A DNA stretch of 27,065 bases from JACVRW01 sp040509755 (GTDB taxonomy: Bacteria; Actinomycetota; Thermoleophilia; Solirubrobacterales; Thermoleophilaceae), in the NCBI GenBank assembly GCA_040509755.1, contig JBEVKF010000163.1, positions 1 to 27,065 of the forward strand. The letters run 5' to 3'. Positions 23,772 through 27,065 of the stretch are shown piece after piece. Every line of letters begins with the position of its first letter. Position 1 is the first letter of the stretch. The translations under genes were made by a program, and so were the position numbers. The notes beneath the pieces are model-generated. The model ran no database searches. It was not told the DNA's origin and worked only from the letters and a program-made list of their open reading frames with translations.

Positions 23772-23807
23772 AGGGATGATGTGAGCCGGGTACGCGCGAT
23801 CTATAGA
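23763..23807 (+). promoter_or_regulatory. Motif copy E plus -10, promoter of the DUF6325-SHOCT operon
   Basis: TCACCC-TGAA-GGGATGA at 23763-23779. The GGATGA half starts at 23774, and a TATAGA -10 box begins exactly 28 nt later (23802-23807). The transcript start would be near 23814, giving a ~42-nt leader before the ATG at 23856. The distal TCACCC half overlaps the response regulator stop codon. Confidence 0.65.
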
Positions 23808-23855
23808 TTCGCCGCCTGAGAAGAGCAGGCCGACTGCCGACGAACGGAGAAATGG

Positions 23856-24302
23856 ATGGAAGCCCACAACGAGGAATTCGGGCCTGTCGACATCGTGGTG
23901 ATCGCCTACCCGGCCGACGCCCCGATGACCGGCGAGGCCATCCCCATCGTGATGGACCTGGTCGAACGCGGGATCATTCGCATACTCGATGTCCTGTTCG
24001 TCATGCAGAACGACGACGGAACGGTCTCCGGCTTCGAGGCCCAGGATCTCGAGGCCGGCAAGGCCGGGGACTTCAAGGTCTTCGAAGGGGCCTCGACCGG
24101 CCTGCTTGGCGAAGAAGACGCCGCAACAGCCGCCGCGGCGATCGAGCCCGGGAGCGCCGCCGTCCTGATCGCATATGAGAATCGCTGGGCCGCTCCGTTC
24201 GCGGCCGCCGTGCGCCGCAACGGCGGCGTGGTGGTAGACAACCAGCGCATCCCTGTCGAGGACCTGATCCGCGCTCTCGACGCCGTCGACGCGACGGCCT
24301 GA
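23856..24302 (+). CDS. DUF6325 family protein
   Basis: The 148-residue soluble protein has 'FGPVDIVVIAYPADAPMTGE', 'ERGIIRILDVLFVMQNDDG', a variable middle, 'IEPGSAAVLIAYENRWA', and 'FAAAVRRNGGVVVDNQRIP' followed by an acidic helix. This is the DUF6325 pattern, related to DUF1269; its function is unknown. A paralogue lies at 14874-15389. The ATG at 23856 has GGAGA (23846-23850) 5 nt upstream; an ATG at 23852 is in another frame. A SHOCT protein gene begins 16 nt after the stop. This DUF6325 plus SHOCT pair occurs behind motif E, and I regard it as the core output of the motif. Confidence 0.87.
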   Translation: MEAHNEEFGPVDIVVIAYPADAPMTGEAIPIVMDLVERGIIRILDVLFVMQNDDGTVSGFEAQDLEAGKAGDFKVFEGASTGLLGEEDAATAAAAIEPGSAAVLIAYENRWAAPFAAAVRRNGGVVVDNQRIPVEDLIRALDAVDATA

Positions 24303-24318
24303 CCGAAAGGACCATCCC

Positions 24319-24597
24319 ATGCCAGGATTGCTTCGCGGCGTTGCCCGCACCGCCGTTATCGCCGGCACCGCCACCACCGTCTCCAACCGCGTGAGCCGGC
24401 GCCAAAGCCAGAAATGGGCTGCGCAGGAAGCGCCGCCCGAGCCGCCGCCCCAGCAATACGCAGCGCCACCGCCGCCCGCCGCCGCCGCCGGGGACGATCG
24501 CCTCGAGCAGCTCAAGAATCTGGGCTCCCTCAGGGAGCAGGGAGTCCTGACCGAGGAGGAGTTCGCGGCCGAGAAGGCGCGCATCCTCGGCAGCTGA
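24319..24597 (+). CDS. Small SHOCT-domain protein
   Basis: This 92-residue protein has a short N-terminal region with a weakly hydrophobic segment ('GVARTAVIAGTATTV'), a basic patch, a Pro/Ala-rich linker (residues ~39-58), and a C-terminal SHOCT domain 'DDRLEQLKNLGSLREQGVLT' then 'EEEFAAEKARILGS'. It is nearly the same motif as the tail of the 455-residue membrane protein at 18651-20018. AAAGGA (24305-24310) is the ribosome site. It is co-transcribed with DUF6325. It converges with the lipoprotein gene, with a 6-nt gap. Confidence 0.9.
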   Translation: MPGLLRGVARTAVIAGTATTVSNRVSRRQSQKWAAQEAPPEPPPQQYAAPPPPAAAAGDDRLEQLKNLGSLREQGVLTEEEFAAEKARILGS

Positions 24598-24603
24598 GCT
24601 CCG

Positions 24604-24996
24604 TCATTCGTAGGCGTCGGCGAAGAAGTCCGCATCCTCCTCGGAGGCGGCCTGGAAGACGACGGTCTTGACGATCGTCGTCTTCTCGCCGCTCTTCGCG
24701 ACCTCGTCGGCATATGTGTGTGCCTCCGCCTCGGTGGCGAAGTCCCGCGCGCTGCCGGACTTGTCGCCGGTGATGGCGACCCCGCCCTCGGCGCCGTCGA
24801 GCGACGCCCTGGGCAGCGGCGTCACCACCAGGCCCGAGCCCTCAAGGGCGATGGCCAGGTCGCCGAATGCACGAGCTGGTGGCGGCGCGACCGCGCCACC
24901 GTCCGTGTTGGACTCGTCGTCGTCTCCACACGCGCTCATGGAGATGAGCAAGAGCGCGACCAAGCCCAGGGTGAGTGTGCGGCGCGTCTTTTTCAT
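24604..24996 (-). CDS. Small secreted lipoprotein
   Basis: The 130-residue product starts MKKTRRTLTLGLVALLL and continues to a lipobox (SMSAC, Cys near residue 23) followed by an acidic 'GDDDESN' linker, so it should be lipid-anchored outside the membrane. The mature domain (~95 residues; 'FGDLAIALEGSGLVVTPLP', 'ARDFATEAEAHTYADEVAKS') has no recognised family. The start at 24996 is preferred to ATG 25005 or GTG 25035 because it gives a compact signal peptide and lies 7 nt after a possible -10 (TCGCAT) that is 28 nt from a motif half-site. No clear ribosome site is seen. It shares a divergent promoter region with the gene at 25134. Confidence 0.75.
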   Translation of the reverse strand: MKKTRRTLTLGLVALLLISMSACGDDDESNTDGGAVAPPPARAFGDLAIALEGSGLVVTPLPRASLDGAEGGVAITGDKSGSARDFATEAEAHTYADEVAKSGEKTTIVKTVVFQAASEEDADFFADAYE

Positions 24997-25003
24997 GGCC
25001 TTC

Positions 25004-25048
25004 ATGCGAGCACGCCACTCGCCGTCCGGCATCACCTCGTTGGGGTGA
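25004..25048 (-). promoter_or_regulatory. Motif copy F and weak -10, promoter of the lipoprotein gene
   Basis: The reverse strand reads TCACCC-CAAC-GAGGTGA (25048-25032), almost an exact inverted repeat. Its proximal half starts 28 nt before TCGCAT (25009-25004), which ends 7 nt before ATG 24996. The -10 is poor, but the geometry equals that of copies C and D. It is 28 bp from copy D on the other strand. Confidence 0.45.
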
Positions 25049-25059
25049 ACGGGGCAGGA

Positions 25060-25104
25060 TCACCCGATCGGGATGATGAGCCGCACGGAGGCGGTACGTA
25101 GCCT
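25060..25104 (+). promoter_or_regulatory. Motif copy D plus -10, promoter of the phosphodiesterase operon
   Basis: TCACCC-GATC-GGGATGA at 25060-25076. GGATGA starts at 25071, and a TAGCCT -10 begins exactly 28 nt later (25099-25104). The transcript start would be near 25111, giving a ~23-nt leader that includes GAAAGG before ATG 25134. Confidence 0.65.
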
Positions 25105-25133
25105 CGCTCACGCTCCCGACGAAAGGCCTCGCG

Positions 25134-25289
25134 ATGAGCCAGCCGATGTTCTTCTTCGCCGGCGTCTACGAGGACGTCGCCGATGCCGACGCCGACTACG
25201 AGTCGATCAAGGCGCTGCACGCCGGCGACTTCGATGAGGCCGAGCAGGAGGCCCTCGCGGCGATGGAGCTGTCCGCGAAGGCCGGCTGA
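25134..25289 (+). CDS. Short DUF1269-like peptide (internally deleted?)
   Basis: This is a 51-residue open frame beginning MSQPMFFFAGVYEDV and continuing 'ADADADYESIKALH', which is the usual N-terminus of DUF1269-like actinobacterial proteins of roughly 150-180 residues. It then runs directly into an acidic helix ('FDEAEQEALAAMELSAKAG') that looks like the C-terminal end. The whole core with its glycine-rich hairpin is missing. The start has a good ribosome site GAAAGG (25121-25126) and a motif-D promoter, so it is probably expressed. It may be a natural mini-protein or a deletion remnant. The next gene begins 11 nt after the stop. Confidence 0.65.
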   Translation: MSQPMFFFAGVYEDVADADADYESIKALHAGDFDEAEQEALAAMELSAKAG

Positions 25290-25300
25290 CTCTCCCTCGC

Positions 25301-27065
25301 GTGGCCACCGAAGCCCTAGCCCCAGCGTACGACCAGCACCCGGGCTGGCAGCCCGCGAGGCCCCGTCTGAGCCTCGTCCGCCTGCTGGTGGGCTGGATCG
25401 TCGCCGCCGCGGCGGTCTGGGTGGCCGCGTTCATCGTTCCCGGCTTCAGCCTGGAGGAGCCGGGCTCCGCCTTTTTCGTCGCCGCCGCTATCGCCGTCCT
25501 CAACGCCATCCTGCCGGCACTCGTGGCCGCGCTGCGGCTGCCATTCACGCTGGTACTGGGCTTCGTGCTCGTTCTGCTCGTCGATGCGCTCGCTCTCGTT
25601 CTGGCAGACGACCTGTTGCCGGAGTTCGGGCAGGTCGACTCGTTTGGGAGCGCGCTGCTCGCCTCGATCGTGATAGCTGCGGCCTCGATCGTGTTCGAGG
25701 TCGTCGTGGGGACAAACGACGACGACGAGAGCGCGCTGCGGGTGGTGCGCCGGGTGGCGCGGCGCCAGGGCAGGGCGGACCCTACGGATGTCCCGGGGAT
25801 CGTCTTCCTCGAGATAGACGGACTGGGCCTTCCGATTCTCCGGCGCGCGTTGCGCGACGGAAGCGCACCCGTGATGGCTCGCTGGATGGAGGAGGACGGC
25901 TACCGGCTGACCGAATGGGAGACCGACCTCTCGTCCCAGACCGGCGCAAGCCAGGCCGGGATCCTGCTGGGTTCGAACGAGGACATCCCGGCGTTTCGGT
26001 GGGTGGAGAAGGAGACCGGGACCATGATGGTGTGCTCCTCGCCACAGGATTGCGCAGAGATCGAGCGCCGCCGGTCCACGGGCGTCGGCCTGCTGACCGA
26101 CGGCGGCGCCAGCCGCGGGAACCTGCTCTCGGGAGAGGCCGCGGAAACGATCCTGACCGTAAGCCGCATGGAAGCAGAGAAGGGGGCGAATCCGGGCTAC
26201 CGAGCGTTCCTGGCCCACGGGGCGAACGTGACCCGGGCGCTCGTCCTGTTCTTCTGGGAGGTATTGCTCGAGTGGTCCGCGGCGCTGCGAGCGGCGCGGC
26301 GCGACGTGCGTCCTCGCGGCCATCGAGGAGGCTATTACCCCTTCCTGCGCGGTGCGCTGTGCGTGGTCGTCCGCAACATGATCGTGTTCGGCGTCCTCAC
26401 CGACATGATGCGCGGGCGCCCGGCCGTGTACGCGACATTCTCGAGCTACGACGAGGTAGCGCATCACTCGGGCCTCGAACGAGCCGACACTCTCGAGGCG
26501 CTGCGCAAGCTCGACCAGCAGTTCGGCAGAATCGAGCGCGCGCGCCGCTATGCGCCGCGCCCGTATGAGCTGGTCGTATTGTCCGACCACGGACAGACGC
26601 AGGGCGCGACGTTCAAGCAGCGCAACGGCTACGGGCTCGAGGACCTGGTCGAGCGCTCCTTGGCCGGCGGCGAGGTTGCGGCGTTTACAGGAGGGGACGA
26701 GCAGAATGCGATGGTCGGGCACGCCGTCGGCGAGGCCACCGGCTCCAAGCCGAAGAAGCGTGCCAAGAACGACGTCTCCGACCGCCACGTGGTGGTGCTC
26801 GGATCCGGCAACCTGGGCCTGATCTACCTGATGGAGGAAAAGCGGCGCCTGACTGTCGAGGAGATCAACGAGCGCCACCCGCGCCTCGTCCCGGCGCTGC
26901 GCGAGCACCCCCACGTCGGCTGGCTGCTCATTCGCTCGGCCGAGCACGGCCCGGTGGTTCTCGGATCCGCCGGGACGCGCTACCTCGGCTCCGGCAAGAT
27001 CGAGGGCGAGGACCCGCTCGCGTCGTTCTCGGAAACGGCAGGTCAGCACCTGACCCGAACCGACG
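25301..27065 (+). CDS. Holin-4-like membrane domain fused to type I phosphodiesterase (partial, runs off window)
   Basis: At least 588 residues are visible, with no stop before the window end. The N-terminal ~145 residues carry four hydrophobic helices (from 'LVGWIVAAAAVWVAAFIVPG' to 'LLASIVIAAASIVFEVVVG') and resemble the Phage_holin_4_2/PF04020 membrane domain. The rest is an alkaline-phosphatase-superfamily type I phosphodiesterase/nucleotide pyrophosphatase: metal ligand D173 in 'FLEIDGLGLP', nucleophile T214 in 'SSQTGASQ', 'FSSYDEVAHHSG' and 'LVVLSDHGQTQG'. The likely reaction is hydrolysis of a phosphodiester or phosphate ester on the membrane's outer or inner side; the substrate is unknown. 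The GTG start at 25301 has no clear ribosome site and may rely on coupling to the 51-residue gene. Confidence 0.9.
   Translation, partial: MATEALAPAYDQHPGWQPARPRLSLVRLLVGWIVAAAAVWVAAFIVPGFSLEEPGSAFFVAAAIAVLNAILPALVAALRLPFTLVLGFVLVLLVDALALVLADDLLPEFGQVDSFGSALLASIVIAAASIVFEVVVGTNDDDESALRVVRRVARRQGRADPTDVPGIVFLEIDGLGLPILRRALRDGSAPVMARWMEEDGYRLTEWETDLSSQTGASQAGILLGSNEDIPAFRWVEKETGTMMVCSSPQDCAEIERRRSTGVGLLTDGGASRGNLLSGEAAETILTVSRMEAEKGANPGYRAFLAHGANVTRALVLFFWEVLLEWSAALRAARRDVRPRGHRGGYYPFLRGALCVVVRNMIVFGVLTDMMRGRPAVYATFSSYDEVAHHSGLERADTLEALRKLDQQFGRIERARRYAPRPYELVVLSDHGQTQGATFKQRNGYGLEDLVERSLAGGEVAAFTGGDEQNAMVGHAVGEATGSKPKKRAKNDVSDRHVVVLGSGNLGLIYLMEEKRRLTVEEINERHPRLVPALREHPHVGWLLIRSAEHGPVVLGSAGTRYLGSGKIEGEDPLASFSETAGQHLTRTD

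Noticed and set aside
23763..24713. A 316-codon reverse-strand frame opposite DUF6325 and SHOCT
   Set aside because: It is Arg/Ser-rich with no domain, and the forward frames have family signatures and ribosome sites.
25316..27049. A 577-codon reverse-strand frame opposite the phosphodiesterase
   Set aside because: High GC keeps the antisense frame open. The forward frame has all phosphodiesterase motifs and the reverse frame has none.
1..27065. CRISPR arrays, tRNA or rRNA genes, insertion sequences, phage integration sites
   Set aside because: No regularly spaced repeat arrays, transposase or integrase frames, or recognisable RNA genes were seen. The holin-like domain belongs to a chromosomal fusion protein and does not indicate a prophage.

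Overview
The window is very GC-rich and tightly packed. Starts are often GTG, many stop/start codons overlap, and several genes appear to be leaderless. The gene content is typical of a soil actinobacterium: LuxR-type regulators, SHOCT-domain proteins, DUF6325/DUF1269-like small proteins, an HTTM protein, a LURP-one-like protein, DUF2252, and a holin-like/phosphodiesterase fusion. I would place it in Actinomycetota, probably class Thermoleophilia (Solirubrobacterales or relatives). That placement is inferred from gene content only; there is no rRNA or tRNA in the window.

Layout. 5-3534 (+): HTTM membrane protein, a secreted toroid-like domain fused to a membrane domain, and a LURP-one-like protein. 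3590-4528 (+): a MEDS/anti-sigma-type ATPase signalling protein. 4525-4677 (-): a 50-residue membrane protein, convergent with it. 4710-6169 (+): two overlapping membrane-protein genes (DUF4239-like plus a partner). 6210-7730: a duplicated block (hairpin, palindromic motif, start of a coding region) flanking an FAD-dependent NADH-dehydrogenase-like gene. 7660-11181 (+): an operon of a YrhK-like membrane protein, glutamate decarboxylase and DUF2252. 11300-13171 (+): a sensor histidine kinase. 15598-13168 (-): an operon of a small protein, a DUF6325-like protein and a SulP anion transporter. 16526-15666 (-): a formylglycine-generating enzyme. 16619-17749 (+): an AI-2E-type permease. 22282-17821 (-): a coupled operon of a MalT-like ATPase regulator, a SHOCT membrane protein and a class II glutamine amidotransferase. 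22393-23771 (+): two paralogous NarL-type response regulators. 23856-24597 (+): DUF6325 plus SHOCT. 24996-24604 (-): a lipoprotein. 25134 to the window end (+): a truncated DUF1269-like peptide, then a holin-like/phosphodiesterase fusion that runs off the window.

The most interesting signal is a recurrent 17-bp semi-palindrome, TCACCC-N4-GGGATGA. I find it only in intergenic or promoter positions, at 6269, 7603, 15634, 23763, 25032 and 25060. In the three best copies the proximal GGATGA half starts exactly 28 nt before a TANNNT-like -10 box. These copies precede the operons that begin with, or contain, DUF6325/DUF1269-type genes. A weaker copy precedes the glutamate decarboxylase operon and another the lipoprotein gene. 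The GGATGA core and its position near -37.5 recall the MalT box, and the window also encodes a MalT-like regulator and two LuxR-type response regulators. I infer a small stress or envelope regulon built around DUF6325/SHOCT proteins. The regulator's identity is not proven by the sequence.
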